The notes below the pieces were generated by a model. That model saw nothing but the letters and a program-made list of their open reading frames with translations. It did no database searches and had not been told where the DNA came from. A stretch of 64,000 nucleotides of DNA, taken from NCBI GenBank assembly GCA_963783335.1, contig CAWAND010000004.1, positions 558,001-622,000 on the forward strand, given 5' to 3'. Shown one piece after another: positions 8,182 to 16,466 of the stretch. This stretch comes from CAWAND01 sp963783335. GTDB lineage: Bacteria > Chloroflexota > Anaerolineae > Anaerolineales > E44-bin32. A program made the position numbers and the translations under genes. Numbering within the stretch: the first letter of the stretch is position 1; each line of letters begins with the position of its first letter.

Positions 8182-9477
8182 ATGAATGGACGCCGATGGT
8201 TGGGTGCTGTGGTCGGGATATTGGTGGGCTTGATCCTGGCGACAGGGCTCTTTACGGGTGGGGTCGTCGTCGGTTCCAGCATGCGCCAGCTCCCCTTCCA
8301 GGGCCCGGCCCCAACGGTTGCTCCTGCGGCCAGCCCGCTCGCCCCCACCTCCGCCCCCACGGCCACCCAGCCCGCCACGATGGAACCCACTGCGCCGCCG
8401 GCCACCAGCCGTGAGACCGATGCGCTGTTCGCTCCTTTCTGGCAGGCCTGGGACATCATTCACCAGGAATATGTCGATCCCGTTCGAGACCTGGATCTCA
8501 TGCGCGGTGCCATCAGCGGGATGATGGATGCGCTTGGGGACCCTCACAGTTCTTATATGGACCCCAACGAATATGAGCAGGCCAGCCTTAGCCTCTCGGG
8601 CGAGTATGAAGGTATTGGGGCTTGGGTCGACACCAACACGGAGTACCTGACGATCATCTCGCCGATGCCGGACTCCCCGGCGATGCAGGCCGGGTTAAAG
8701 TCCGGCGACGAGATTCTCGCCATCGACGGCAGAGACATGACCGGCATCGATGGGAACCAAGTGATTCAATACGTACTCGGCCCAGCGGGGACCAAGGTCC
8801 ACCTTACAATCCGTCGCCAAGGAGTGCCCCAACCCCTGGAATTCGACGTGGTGCGGAAAGCGATCACCGTCCCCAGTGTGCACTCCGAAATGCTCGATGG
8901 CGGGATCGGCTACGTGCAGCTGTTCACATTCGGCGACACGACCAGCAACGATCTGCGACAGCAGCTGGAGAGCTTGCAGGCCCAGAATCCAAAGGGCTTG
9001 ATCCTCGACCTGCGCAACAACGGCGGGGGTTACCTGGACACTTCGGTGCAAGTCGCCAGCGAGTTCATCACAGATGGGCCGATTTTGAGCGAACGCTTCG
9101 GTGACGGAAGCGAGCATGTCTACCGCGCTCAGGCAGGTGGGCTCGCCACTGACATCCCCCTTGTCGTGCTTGTCAACCAGGGGACGGCCTCGGCGTCCGA
9201 GATTGTGGCCGGAGCGATACAAGACACCGGGCGTGGAACTCTGGTCGGCACGACGACCTTTGGCAAGGGCTCGGTCCAGAATTGGATCCCACTCAGCGGC
9301 GACGGCGGCGCCGTACGGGTAACGGTTGCACGCTGGTACACGCCCAATGGCCGCCAGATCAGCGGAGATGGCCTGACCCCGGATGTTAGCGTAGATCTAA
9401 CAGACCAGGATGTAGAATCGGGCCAGGATCCACAGCTCGACAAGGCTCTTGAGCTGCTTCAAAGCACGAGCCCCTAG
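8182..9477 (+). CDS. ctpA: Carboxy-terminal processing protease, S41 family
   Basis: A membrane-anchored serine protease of about 431 residues. An N-terminal hydrophobic helix (VVGILVGLILATGLF) is followed by a linker rich in Pro, Thr and Ala, then the N-terminal helical part (DIIHQEYVDP), a PDZ domain (about residues 140-215), and the S41 core. The catalytic dyad is visible as Ser in GTASASEIVAGAIQD and Lys in TTFGKGSVQ. It cleaves extracytoplasmic proteins near their C-termini. ATG at 8182 is preferred over ATG at 8173 because AAAGG lies nine bases before it, whereas for 8173 the ribosome site would be in contact with the start. Confidence 0.92.
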   Translation: MNGRRWLGAVVGILVGLILATGLFTGGVVVGSSMRQLPFQGPAPTVAPAASPLAPTSAPTATQPATMEPTAPPATSRETDALFAPFWQAWDIIHQEYVDPVRDLDLMRGAISGMMDALGDPHSSYMDPNEYEQASLSLSGEYEGIGAWVDTNTEYLTIISPMPDSPAMQAGLKSGDEILAIDGRDMTGIDGNQVIQYVLGPAGTKVHLTIRRQGVPQPLEFDVVRKAITVPSVHSEMLDGGIGYVQLFTFGDTTSNDLRQQLESLQAQNPKGLILDLRNNGGGYLDTSVQVASEFITDGPILSERFGDGSEHVYRAQAGGLATDIPLVVLVNQGTASASEIVAGAIQDTGRGTLVGTTTFGKGSVQNWIPLSGDGGAVRVTVARWYTPNGRQISGDGLTPDVSVDLTDQDVESGQDPQLDKALELLQSTSP

Positions 9478-9510
9478 TCGACGGTTGGACGTCTTCGGAG
9501 GTAAAAGGAT

Positions 9511-10236
9511 ATGTTTCTCTTTTGGGACTCCACGTACTTGGCCTACATGATCCCGGGCCTGCTGTTGACTTTGCTGGCTCAATGGTGGGTGAACTCGACC
9601 TACCGCAAGTGGAGCAAGGTTCAGAACACGCAGGGGTTGAGCGGCGCCGAAGCCGCCAAACGGCTGCTCTCCTCGGGCGGATTGGGATATGTCGGACTAC
9701 AGGGTATTCAGGGTCAGTTGACCGACAACTATGACCCCAGAAGCCAGACTCTGAATCTGTCTCAAGGCGTGGCTCAGACGCGATCGGTGGCGGCCCTGGC
9801 CATCGCTGCCCACGAAATCGGTCACGCGATGCAAGATCAGAAAGGCTATTTGCCCATGCGCCTTCGATCAGCGCTCGTGCCTGCGGTGAGCATCGGCTCC
9901 AATCTGGGGCTGATCATGATCATGGGCGGGCTGCTGCTGCGCGGCATGCTGGGCGTCGGCCTGGCGACTCAGATTGCCTGGCTGGGCGTGCTGTTCTTCG
10001 CCGGTGGCGCCGTGTTCGCTTTGGCCACGCTGCCGGTCGAGCTTGACGCCTCGGCTCGAGCCAAACGCCTACTCAAGCAAGCCGGCTTGATCACCTCACC
10101 CAAAGAAGCTCAGGGTGTGAGCGCGGTTCTGCGAGCCGCGGCATTCACGTATGTGGCCGGTCTGGCCGCGGCCATCCTGCAGCTCTTGTACTTTGTGAGT
10201 CTGGTCGGCGGCATGGGCGGCCGTCGTCGCGGCTGA
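9511..10236 (+). CDS. Membrane zinc metallopeptidase (YugP type, Zn_peptidase_2)
   Basis: 241 residues with an N-terminal membrane helix, a cytoplasmic stretch, the zinc motif HEIGH (His101, Glu102, His105) in AIAAHEIGHAMQ, and three further membrane helices, the last near the C-terminus (VAGLAAAILQLLYFVSLVGG). A third zinc ligand is expected in the ELDASARA region, as in relatives. The natural substrate of the family is not established. A good ribosome site (GGAGG) precedes the ATG. It follows the S41 protease by 33 bases, so the two membrane proteases are probably one operon. Confidence 0.88.
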   Translation: MFLFWDSTYLAYMIPGLLLTLLAQWWVNSTYRKWSKVQNTQGLSGAEAAKRLLSSGGLGYVGLQGIQGQLTDNYDPRSQTLNLSQGVAQTRSVAALAIAAHEIGHAMQDQKGYLPMRLRSALVPAVSIGSNLGLIMIMGGLLLRGMLGVGLATQIAWLGVLFFAGGAVFALATLPVELDASARAKRLLKQAGLITSPKEAQGVSAVLRAAAFTYVAGLAAAILQLLYFVSLVGGMGGRRRG

Positions 10237-10297
10237 CATCGAGCAGCCCGACTGCCTCTGCGCCTGGGTACCCGGCAACTCGCATCTGACCAGCCAC

Positions 10298-10329
10298 AGC
10301 CCGTTTGTGAAAACATTCACAAACGGGCT
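10298..10329. terminator. Perfect 14-bp inverted repeat after the YugP-type gene
   Basis: AGCCCGTTTGTGAA and its exact complement are separated by four bases. It can form a strong hairpin and lies 60 bases after the stop codon, but only a weak T-rich stretch (GCTTGTTATGT) follows. The inner 18 bases (10305-10322) also match the Rex-type operator described separately, so a protein-binding role is possible instead of, or as well as, termination. Confidence 0.5.
10305..10322. promoter_or_regulatory. Rex-like palindrome, copy 1
   Basis: TTGTGAAAACATTCACAA: both outer halves TTGTGAA/TTCACAA are perfect. The known Rex consensus in several phyla is TTGTGAAAtnTTTCACAA-like. Here it sits inside the hairpin at 10298-10329, 70 bases after one gene and 76 bases before the mgtE -35 box. 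Confidence 0.35.
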
Positions 10330-10397
10330 GCTTGTTATGTGCGCTGACCACGCCGGTTGGGCCGGCCCTGCATACGGGGCCATCTGACGGTTGAACT

Positions 10398-10426
10398 TTG
10401 ACAGGCCCTCTTCCAGGTGCTAGAAT
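10398..10426 (+). promoter_or_regulatory. Sigma70-type promoter of mgtE
   Basis: TTGACA at 10398-10403 and TAGAAT at 10421-10426 with an ideal 17-base spacer. Transcription should begin near 10433, some 250 bases before the mgtE start. Confidence 0.7.
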
Positions 10427-10432
10427 CCCCCG

Positions 10433-10682
10433 TTGTCCTCGCCGAGCCTGTGCAAAGGCAGGCCTTCGTACCTCGAGACCGATAGGTCTGTCCTGAGGCG
10501 CTGCGGGCTCAAATTCCCGCAATCATGACATCCCAGCGGCGTCCTGACCCGCTCTAAGACGGTGCGCCGCTCAACCTAGTCTGTCAACGACACCACCAGG
10601 GTGCCGGCAAGCGCCCCGCCCTCGGCAAGTGGCTCGGCGCGATCAAAACCCAAATTCCACTTTTCGACCCAGGAGGACGATC
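10433..10682 (+). other. Long 5' leader of mgtE, possible RNA regulator
   Basis: The interval between the predicted transcription start and the mgtE start holds no convincing gene. It contains short complementary stretches that can pair: CCTC...GAGG around GACC-GATA-GGTC (about 10471-10498), a TGCGGG...CCCGCA hairpin (about 10502-10521), and GC-rich pairs further on. Magnesium transporters are often controlled by a leader RNA, but the conserved core of the M-box was not found here. Its function is therefore unknown. Confidence 0.35.
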
Positions 10683-12047
10683 ATGGACGAGAGCCTGGTC
10701 GATGAAGTAAGAGAACGCATTCGCAAGCTGCTGGACAGCGGGCAGCTGGACGAGGCCGCGCACGCCTTGCTCGAACTCCATCCGGCCGATCGGGCGGAAG
10801 CTTTCGCCGCCGCCGACGAAGACGTCCGGGGCCAACTATTGCCTCTGCTGGGCAATGAGGCCACTGCCGAGCTCCTGGCCGAGCTCCCATCTCATCTGGC
10901 GGCTGAGACCTCGGAGCCCATGCAGGCCGACGTTCTGTCCGATGTTCTGGACCGGATGGACCCCGACGAAGCGGCCGACCTGTTGGGCGACCTTCCGCCG
11001 GTGCGGGCGGCCCTGGTGCTGGGCGAGATGGACAGCGCCGAGGATGTCCTGCCGCTGCTGCACCACGAGGATGAATCGGCCGGCGGCCTGATGACGACCG
11101 CCTTCGTGGCTGTTCGCCGGCAGATGACAGCCGCCGAGGCGATCGATTTCCTGAGACAGATCGGCCCCGAGACCGAGACTCCCTACTACCTGTACGTCAT
11201 TGACCGGAACGGCAAATTGATCGGCAACGTCGGGCTTCGAGATCTGATCGTCGCCTCGCCTGACGCCAGCGTCGAGACTTTCATGGATCGCGATGTCGTC
11301 AGCGTTCTGGCGGGCACCGACCAAGAGGAAGTCGCCCGGATGTTCGTCCGCTACGATCTGGCGGCATTACCCGTCGTCGACGCGATCGGCGTCCTGTTGG
11401 GCGTGATCACTTACGACGATATCATCGAGGTTCTGGAAGAAGAGGCCACCGAAGATGTCCTCAACATGGGTGGTATTGAAGCCGGCACCATCGCGGACCG
11501 CCCCTACTGGTCCCTCAGTATCGCCCAGGTCGTCCGCTCACGGTTTGTCTGGCTGCTGGCTCTTTTCGTAGCCGAGACCTTGACCGGAACCGTCCTGCGC
11601 CATTTTGAGAACACCCTTCAGGCGGTCGTGTCGCTCTCCTTCTTCATTCCGCTCCTCATCGGTACCGGCGGCAACGCCGGATCCCAGACGGTGGCCAGCA
11701 TCATTCGCGCCCTGGCCCTGGATGAGGTCGAACCGCGCGACTTGATCTCAGTACTCGTTCGCGAGCTCGGCGTAGGTGCCCTGCTGGGGGTCCTGCTGGG
11801 TGCCGTCGCCTACGGGAGGGTGCTCTTTTGGGGACTGGATTCTTCGATGGCCTTGGTGGTGGCGGTCACCATCCTGTGCGTCTGCATCTGGGCCAACACG
11901 GTCGGCTCGCTCGTCCCAATCGTTGCCGAGGTGGTGGGCATCGACCCGGCCGTCATCTCAGCCCCCCTAATTACCACGCTGGTGGACGCTACCGGCCTGC
12001 TGATTTACTTCAGCGTCGCCGTCTTGGTGCTGCATCCTGCGACCTAG
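10683..12047 (+). CDS. mgtE: Magnesium transporter MgtE
   Basis: 454 residues with the standard order: an N-terminal helical Mg sensor domain with repeated acidic motifs (ELHPADRAE, RMDPDEAADLLGDLP), two CBS domains (roughly residues 135-255, with MTTAFVAV and DLAALPVVD), a plug helix, and five membrane helices at the C-terminus including the pore segment PLLIGTGGNAGSQT. It lets Mg2+ in across the inner membrane and closes when cytoplasmic Mg2+ is high. ATG at 10683 follows a strong AGGAGG; an ATG at 10629 in frame lacks one. The lipid kinase gene follows after nine bases. Confidence 0.96.
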   Translation: MDESLVDEVRERIRKLLDSGQLDEAAHALLELHPADRAEAFAAADEDVRGQLLPLLGNEATAELLAELPSHLAAETSEPMQADVLSDVLDRMDPDEAADLLGDLPPVRAALVLGEMDSAEDVLPLLHHEDESAGGLMTTAFVAVRRQMTAAEAIDFLRQIGPETETPYYLYVIDRNGKLIGNVGLRDLIVASPDASVETFMDRDVVSVLAGTDQEEVARMFVRYDLAALPVVDAIGVLLGVITYDDIIEVLEEEATEDVLNMGGIEAGTIADRPYWSLSIAQVVRSRFVWLLALFVAETLTGTVLRHFENTLQAVVSLSFFIPLLIGTGGNAGSQTVASIIRALALDEVEPRDLISVLVRELGVGALLGVLLGAVAYGRVLFWGLDSSMALVVAVTILCVCIWANTVGSLVPIVAEVVGIDPAVISAPLITTLVDATGLLIYFSVAVLVLHPAT

Positions 12048-12056
12048 AGAAACCTC

Positions 12057-12947
12057 ATGCATGCCACGCTGATCATCAACCCCTACGCCGGCCGCTGGAA
12101 AGCCCAGCGCCAGCGCGACCAGGTGGAGTCCGTCCTGGCCGAACACGGGATCCGCGCCCGGATCGTCGAGAGCCAGGCGCCCGGCGAGGTCGTCCAGCTG
12201 GCGCGCGCTGCAGCTCAGGCTGGACACGGGCCGATCCTGGTCGCCGGGGGTGACGGCACGATCGGCGAGGTCGTGAATGGCTTGTTCCAAGCCAACCCAG
12301 ACGGTGTGCTCGGCCCAATCGGCATCATCCCGCTTGGCACGGCCAACGATCTGGTGGTCAACCTGGGCCTCCCGAGCACCCTTGCCGGGGCGGCCGCCGC
12401 CGTCCGAGGGGGTCGCACGCGGCGGATTGACTTGGGTCGAGCCAACGAGTGGGTCTTCGACAACAATTCGGCCGTTGGGTTGGAGCCCGTCGTCACGCTG
12501 TACAACATCCGCATGCGCCGTCTGAAAGGCATTGTGCGTTACCTGGTGGCGGCACTGCGGGCTATCGGCGACAAGGGCGAGTGGCATATGACTCTCGAAT
12601 GGGATGACGGCCGCTTCGAAGGTCCGGTCAGCCTGGTCTCGGTCGGCAACTGCCCCCTCACGGGCGGCCTGTTCCGCATGGCGCCTGCCGCAGATCCCAC
12701 GGACGGATTGCTGACGTTTGTTTACGGCTTCGCGCCTACCCGCCGCAAGATGCTGAGCCTGCTTCCCAGAACCCTATCCGGGCGCTTCGTCGAGGATGCG
12801 GCCATCCATCAGCATCACACGCGCCGGTTGGTCATCACGTCCGAGCCAGCCACGCCACTCCAGGTCGATGGTGAGCTGCGCTCAGAAGGACTTCGGCAGG
12901 TGGTGTACGAGGCCCTGCCTCAGCGACTGGATGTGTACGTCACATGA
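12057..12947 (+). CDS. Diacylglycerol/lipid kinase family protein (YegS/DagK type)
   Basis: 296 residues. The N-terminus (LIINPYAGRWKAQ) and the nucleotide motif AGGDGTIGEVVNG near residue 64 define the diacylglycerol kinase catalytic family, and PLGTANDLVVNLGLP is the second conserved motif. The C-terminal beta-sandwich ends with LQVDGELRSEG, as in relatives. It phosphorylates a lipid hydroxyl, probably diacylglycerol or a related lipid; which one cannot be told. Its last four bases overlap the start of the YdjC gene (ATGA), showing tight coupling. Confidence 0.88.
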   Translation: MHATLIINPYAGRWKAQRQRDQVESVLAEHGIRARIVESQAPGEVVQLARAAAQAGHGPILVAGGDGTIGEVVNGLFQANPDGVLGPIGIIPLGTANDLVVNLGLPSTLAGAAAAVRGGRTRRIDLGRANEWVFDNNSAVGLEPVVTLYNIRMRRLKGIVRYLVAALRAIGDKGEWHMTLEWDDGRFEGPVSLVSVGNCPLTGGLFRMAPAADPTDGLLTFVYGFAPTRRKMLSLLPRTLSGRFVEDAAIHQHHTRRLVITSEPATPLQVDGELRSEGLRQVVYEALPQRLDVYVT

Positions 12948-13780
12948 CCCGCTGCCTGCTGGTCAACGCCGACGATTTCGGCCGCACGCCCGGCGTATCT
13001 CAGGGAATCCTGACCGCCCACCTCAACGGCATCGTGACCTCGACCACGGTGATGGCCAACCTGCCCGGCGCCGCCCAAGCCGTCCGACAGGCCCTTGTCG
13101 AAGCCCCACAGCTGGCGATCGGTGTGCATCTCAACCTTACTCGCGGACAGCCGCTTCTTCCGCCCGAGCAACTCCCGGGCCTGGTCTCGTCAGAGGGCAC
13201 CTTCCGCCCCTACCCCGAGCTTTGCGCCGTGATCGGTGAGCTCTCCCCAGATGTGGTCCGAAGAGAATGGGAGGCCCAGATCAATGCCGTCCAGGATCTG
13301 GGAGCCAGCGTTGATCATCTTGACAGTCACCATTTCGTGGCAGAAGTCACGCCCGCGTTGTGGGAGATGTATCTTGACCTCGCCCGTCAGATGAAACTGG
13401 GCGCGCGCGGGCCCCGGCCCCCTAAGGTGGGCCACCAACAAATCCTTCCCCCTGCCCCAGAAACCAAGCGGTTGAGCTTTAAGGCCGCTCGAGCCAAGCT
13501 GGTCGCATCCGGTGTGCTATCGTCGGATGGCCTTCGGGTGGACTTCTTCGGCGAAGACGCCAACCAGGAGCTCCTTCTAAGCTTGCTCAAGGGCCTGCCA
13601 GAGGGAGTCACCGAGCTGATGGTTCATCCGGCCTTCGTGGACGACGAACTCCTCGCCTCAAGCAGCTACACGCACGAGAGGCAGGCCGAGCTTGAAGTGC
13701 TCACTTCAGAGACCACCCGCCAAGCCGTCGTAAGAGGTGGAATTCGCCTAACCCGCTACGCTGATGCTTTGGTGACCTGA
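12944..13780 (+). CDS. Carbohydrate deacetylase, YdjC/ChbG-HpnK family
   Basis: 278 residues with the metal-binding motifs of the family: NADDFGRTPGVSQGI at residues 7-21, GVHLNLTRG around residue 62, and HLDSHH around residue 125, together giving the Asp and two His ligands. Near the C-terminus is ELMVHPAFVDDEL. Members remove acetyl groups from chito-oligosaccharides or from N-acetylglucosamine-containing hopanoid or lipid precursors. In this position, beside a lipid kinase, a role with a sugar-lipid is plausible but is inference. Confidence 0.88.
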   Translation: MTRCLLVNADDFGRTPGVSQGILTAHLNGIVTSTTVMANLPGAAQAVRQALVEAPQLAIGVHLNLTRGQPLLPPEQLPGLVSSEGTFRPYPELCAVIGELSPDVVRREWEAQINAVQDLGASVDHLDSHHFVAEVTPALWEMYLDLARQMKLGARGPRPPKVGHQQILPPAPETKRLSFKAARAKLVASGVLSSDGLRVDFFGEDANQELLLSLLKGLPEGVTELMVHPAFVDDELLASSSYTHERQAELEVLTSETTRQAVVRGGIRLTRYADALVT

Positions 13781-13781
13781 G

Positions 13782-14438
13782 ATGGTCATGCGTTGGTTCC
13801 TGGCTTTCTTCTTCCGAGAACTGTACACGCGGCTGGCATGGTTCTATGACGCCGTGGCGATGATCACGTCTGTGGGATCTTGGTTCACATGGCAGGGGAC
13901 CGCCTACGAGGCACTGCCTGGGGAGCCGGTCATCGAGCTCGGATTTGGAACGGGTCATGTCCAGGCTGATCTGGCTTCCCGCGGCTGGCAAACCATCGGA
14001 ATCGACGTGTCCCCGCAAATGGCACGCATCGGCCAGCGGCGGCTCCTCGGGAGACAGCTGCCACCACGATTGGTGCTCGCGGACGCCAGGGCGCTTCCCT
14101 TCGCCAACGCCATCTTCCGAAGCGCCGTTTCAACTTTTCCCAGTGAGTATCTCTACGAATCAGGTACGCTACGGGAGGCCCGCCGGGTTCTGCGCCGGGA
14201 TGGAAGGTTGGTGGTCATTCCGATGGCACAGATCACGGGCAGGGGCCCCATCCATCAACTCGCCGGCTGGCTCTATCGATTCACTGGACAATCCGGCCCC
14301 GTTACGCCAGCCTGGACGGAAGGTTTCAGAGATGCAGGGTTCGAGGCGAAAGTTGAGACGGTCACCTTGCCCCGGTCGAACGTCATCCGCATCGTCGCCA
14401 GCGTCTCGAGCCTCGGTGCGAGCCCGGCCGATGTTTGA
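13782..14438 (+). CDS. Class I SAM-dependent methyltransferase
   Basis: 218 residues. The SAM-binding motif VIELGFGTGHVQADLASRG is followed by GIDVSPQMARIGQRR, the acidic motif II region (LVLADARALPF) and the post-motif FRSAVSTFPSEYLYES. This is the layout of the UbiE/MenG-like and general methyltransferase_11 group. The acceptor is unknown. An N-terminal hydrophobic stretch (MRWFLAFFFRELYTRLAWFYDAVA) suggests it lies at the membrane or acts on a lipid. It starts one base after the YdjC stop. Confidence 0.8.
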   Translation: MVMRWFLAFFFRELYTRLAWFYDAVAMITSVGSWFTWQGTAYEALPGEPVIELGFGTGHVQADLASRGWQTIGIDVSPQMARIGQRRLLGRQLPPRLVLADARALPFANAIFRSAVSTFPSEYLYESGTLREARRVLRRDGRLVVIPMAQITGRGPIHQLAGWLYRFTGQSGPVTPAWTEGFRDAGFEAKVETVTLPRSNVIRIVASVSSLGASPADV

Positions 14439-14453
14439 TCATTGGAGGCCCAC

Positions 14454-15227
14454 ATGAAGCAGGCCAAAGCCGGAGAATTGGCCATGCTGGCCACTCTTCA
14501 GGGAAAGCAGTTCATCTTCAAATTGGAAGCCGATGCCACCTTTCAGTCCCACCGGGGAGTCATTCAGCACAATGACCTGATCGGACACCCATGGGGCACC
14601 GATGTTCAGAGCCACCTGGGGCACGAGTTTCACTTCTTCCGACCCACCTTGCGGGATATCTTGCTCCTCATCAATCGGCGATCCCAGATCATCTTCCCCA
14701 AGGACATCGGTTACATCCTGCTTCGGCTTTCGGTTGGTCCGGGAGCGCGCATCCTCGAGGCGGGCACGGGTTCCGGCGCGCTGACCACCGCCCTGGCATG
14801 GGCTGTCGGTCCCACGGGCCAAGTCGTCTCCTATGACCGGCGGGCGGACATGCAGGACCTTGCTCGCAAGAACCTGGCGCAAGCTGGGCTGCTCGATCGG
14901 GTAACCCTTGCGCAAGGCGAAGTGGAAGATGGCTTCGACGCCAAAGATATGGATGCCGTCTTCTACGACCTGCCTGCCCCCCACCTTTACCTGGATCAAG
15001 CGCGTGCCTGCATGGTCAATGGAGGCGTACTGGGCGCCATATTGCCGACAGCCAATCAGGTTTCGGCCTTGTTGGCGGAGCTTCACGCCCAGAAGTTCAC
15101 CAACATCGACGTGTGCGAGATACTGCTCCGCTTCTACAAGGACGTTCCCGAGCGGCTCCGCCCTGCCGACAGGATGGTGGCGCACACAGGCTATCTGGTG
15201 TTTGCCAGGCCGGTTGTGAGGGGTTGA
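14454..15227 (+). CDS. trmI: tRNA (adenine-N1)-methyltransferase, TrmI family
   Basis: About 257 residues. The small N-terminal beta domain contains HNDLIGHPWGT, then FRPTLRDILLLINRRSQIIFPKDIGYILLRLSVGPGARILEAGTGSGALTTAL, which is the TrmI signature followed by the SAM motif. A later DAVFYDLPAPHLYL matches the catalytic DLP motif. TrmI makes 1-methyladenosine at position 58 of tRNA. ATG at 14454 is chosen because GGAGG stands five bases before it; a TTG at 14442 would overlap the ribosome site. Confidence 0.9.
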   Translation: MKQAKAGELAMLATLQGKQFIFKLEADATFQSHRGVIQHNDLIGHPWGTDVQSHLGHEFHFFRPTLRDILLLINRRSQIIFPKDIGYILLRLSVGPGARILEAGTGSGALTTALAWAVGPTGQVVSYDRRADMQDLARKNLAQAGLLDRVTLAQGEVEDGFDAKDMDAVFYDLPAPHLYLDQARACMVNGGVLGAILPTANQVSALLAELHAQKFTNIDVCEILLRFYKDVPERLRPADRMVAHTGYLVFARPVVRG

Positions 15228-15283
15228 AGAGTCATGCAGGGACAAGTGCATCGCCGCAAGGCCCATCCCGAGGACACCCACCC

Positions 15284-15826
15284 ATGAGATTCAGGCGACG
15301 GCCACTGCGTGGCAGGTTCTTCCGACCTCGGGCTCTTCCCATCCGACGAAGACTGAGGAAAGCCCACCGGGCAATGGAAGCGGGGCGGCCGGAGGAGGCT
15401 GGAAGGATCTTCGCCGAGATCGCCGAGACAGCCGCCGGCCTGGACCGTCCCATCGCTTCCCAGCTCTTCCTGCAGGCCGGTCGCGCCTATCTGGCGGCGG
15501 GGGAGAAAGAAACGGCAAGAACCCATGTGATGCGAGGCATCCGCATGATGATCGAACAAGGAGACCCTCGGCTTGGTCCGGTCAGCCAACGCTGGATGGC
15601 GGAGCTTCGGGACAGAGGTCTTCCTGACATCGCACAAGCCATCGACGAGAACGTCCCGGCCGAGGCCAGAGAGGCACCGCCCACATCGTCCGCGCCGCCT
15701 TCGCCCCCATTGCCGGCCAAGTGTCCCTACTGTGGCGGCAGCGTCCACGCCGATGAGGTGGACCGGACCGAACCCGATCGCCCCGCCTGCGCCTATTGTG
15801 GCACCCCGCTCCTGAGCGACGAGTGA
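15284..15826 (+). CDS. Small protein with helical repeat and C-terminal zinc ribbon
   Basis: 180 residues. A basic N-terminus (MRFRRRPLRGRFFRPR) is followed by a helical region resembling one or two TPR units (AMEAGRPEEAGRIFAEIAETA and LFLQAGRAYLAAGEKETARTHVMRGIRMM), a proline-rich linker, and a zinc ribbon with CPYCGGSV and CAYCGTPL. Such proteins probably act as adaptors, and the function is unknown. The ATG at 15284 starts right at the basic segment; earlier in-frame codons overlap trmI. It is followed after four bases by the Nudix gene. Confidence 0.65.
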   Translation: MRFRRRPLRGRFFRPRALPIRRRLRKAHRAMEAGRPEEAGRIFAEIAETAAGLDRPIASQLFLQAGRAYLAAGEKETARTHVMRGIRMMIEQGDPRLGPVSQRWMAELRDRGLPDIAQAIDENVPAEAREAPPTSSAPPSPPLPAKCPYCGGSVHADEVDRTEPDRPACAYCGTPLLSDE

Positions 15827-15830
15827 GCCC

Positions 15831-16433
15831 ATGGTTGAGAACTTCGCCGACCGACTGCATCTGGCGTTGACTACGCGCACCCCAAGCGTAGTCAACGAGT
15901 GGGCTACTCGCCCAGCAGCTGTCCTCGTTCCCCTCTTCCAGCACGAGGGGAGCTGGCACCTGCTGTTCACTCGGCGAACCCAAAACGTCGATTCGCACCC
16001 GGGCCAGGTGGCCTTTCCTGGCGGCGCCATCGAGGCCTTCGACGGCACGCCGGCTGAAGCGGCGCTGCGAGAGGCGAACGAAGAAATCGGACTGCCTCGC
16101 GAGGGTGTCTCGATCTTGGGTCAGATGAACCCCATGATCACCGTGACGCAGTTCCTGGTCACCCCAGTCGTCGCCCAGATCCCCTGGCCTTTTCCCATCA
16201 AAACCAACCCTAGCGAGGTTGCGTCGACATTCGACGTGCCGCTCTCATTCCTACAGGACCCGGACAACCTCGAGATTCGATCCCGGGAACCCCTCATCCC
16301 TGGACGGCCCGTCAAAGTCTTCTATTTTCGGCCCTACCAGGACGAGGTCATTTGGGGCGTGACGGCGCGCATCACAGTCGACCTGGTCAAACTCATTCAC
16401 ACCTTGGTGCCAAAAGAAAAGGGAGGAGGCTGA
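15831..16433 (+). CDS. Nudix hydrolase, CoA pyrophosphatase type
   Basis: 200 residues. The Nudix box is read in GGAIEAFDGTPAEAALREANEEIGL, with the REANEE catalytic glutamates. The preceding stretch LLFTRRTQNVDSHPGQVAFPGG is the UPF0035/CoA-hydrolase signature, so CoA, acyl-CoA or similar pyrophosphates are likely substrates. The box has one extra residue compared with the standard 23-residue form, as in this subgroup. Its stop codon lies inside the terminator hairpin at 16421-16443. Confidence 0.88.
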   Translation: MVENFADRLHLALTTRTPSVVNEWATRPAAVLVPLFQHEGSWHLLFTRRTQNVDSHPGQVAFPGGAIEAFDGTPAEAALREANEEIGLPREGVSILGQMNPMITVTQFLVTPVVAQIPWPFPIKTNPSEVASTFDVPLSFLQDPDNLEIRSREPLIPGRPVKVFYFRPYQDEVIWGVTARITVDLVKLIHTLVPKEKGGG

Positions 16434-16443
16434 GCCTCCTCCC
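16421..16443 (-). terminator. Intrinsic terminator of rplY, also serving the Nudix operon
   Basis: GGGAGGAGGC and GCCTCCTCCC pair as a 10-base stem with a three-base loop. On the minus strand the stem is followed by TTTTCTTTT, a proper terminator tail for rplY. On the plus strand it contains the stop codon of the Nudix gene and has a weaker tail. Confidence 0.8.
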
Positions 16444-16466
16444 TTGAATTCCTTGTAACCAGGGAC

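Noticed and set aside
10495..10525. A tRNA T-arm-like hairpin (GCGGG-CTCAAATT-CCCGC) in the mgtE leader
   Set aside because: The loop has eight bases, GTTC is missing, and no acceptor, D or anticodon arm can be fitted around it.
10433..10682. M-box (ykoK) magnesium riboswitch before mgtE
   Set aside because: The conserved GGUGAGGCUCC-type core and the long-range pairs could not be found; only general hairpins are seen.
15113..15283. N-terminal extension of the zinc-ribbon protein
   Set aside because: The extra 57 codons overlap trmI in another frame and have no protein-like pattern; the ATG at 15284 fits better.
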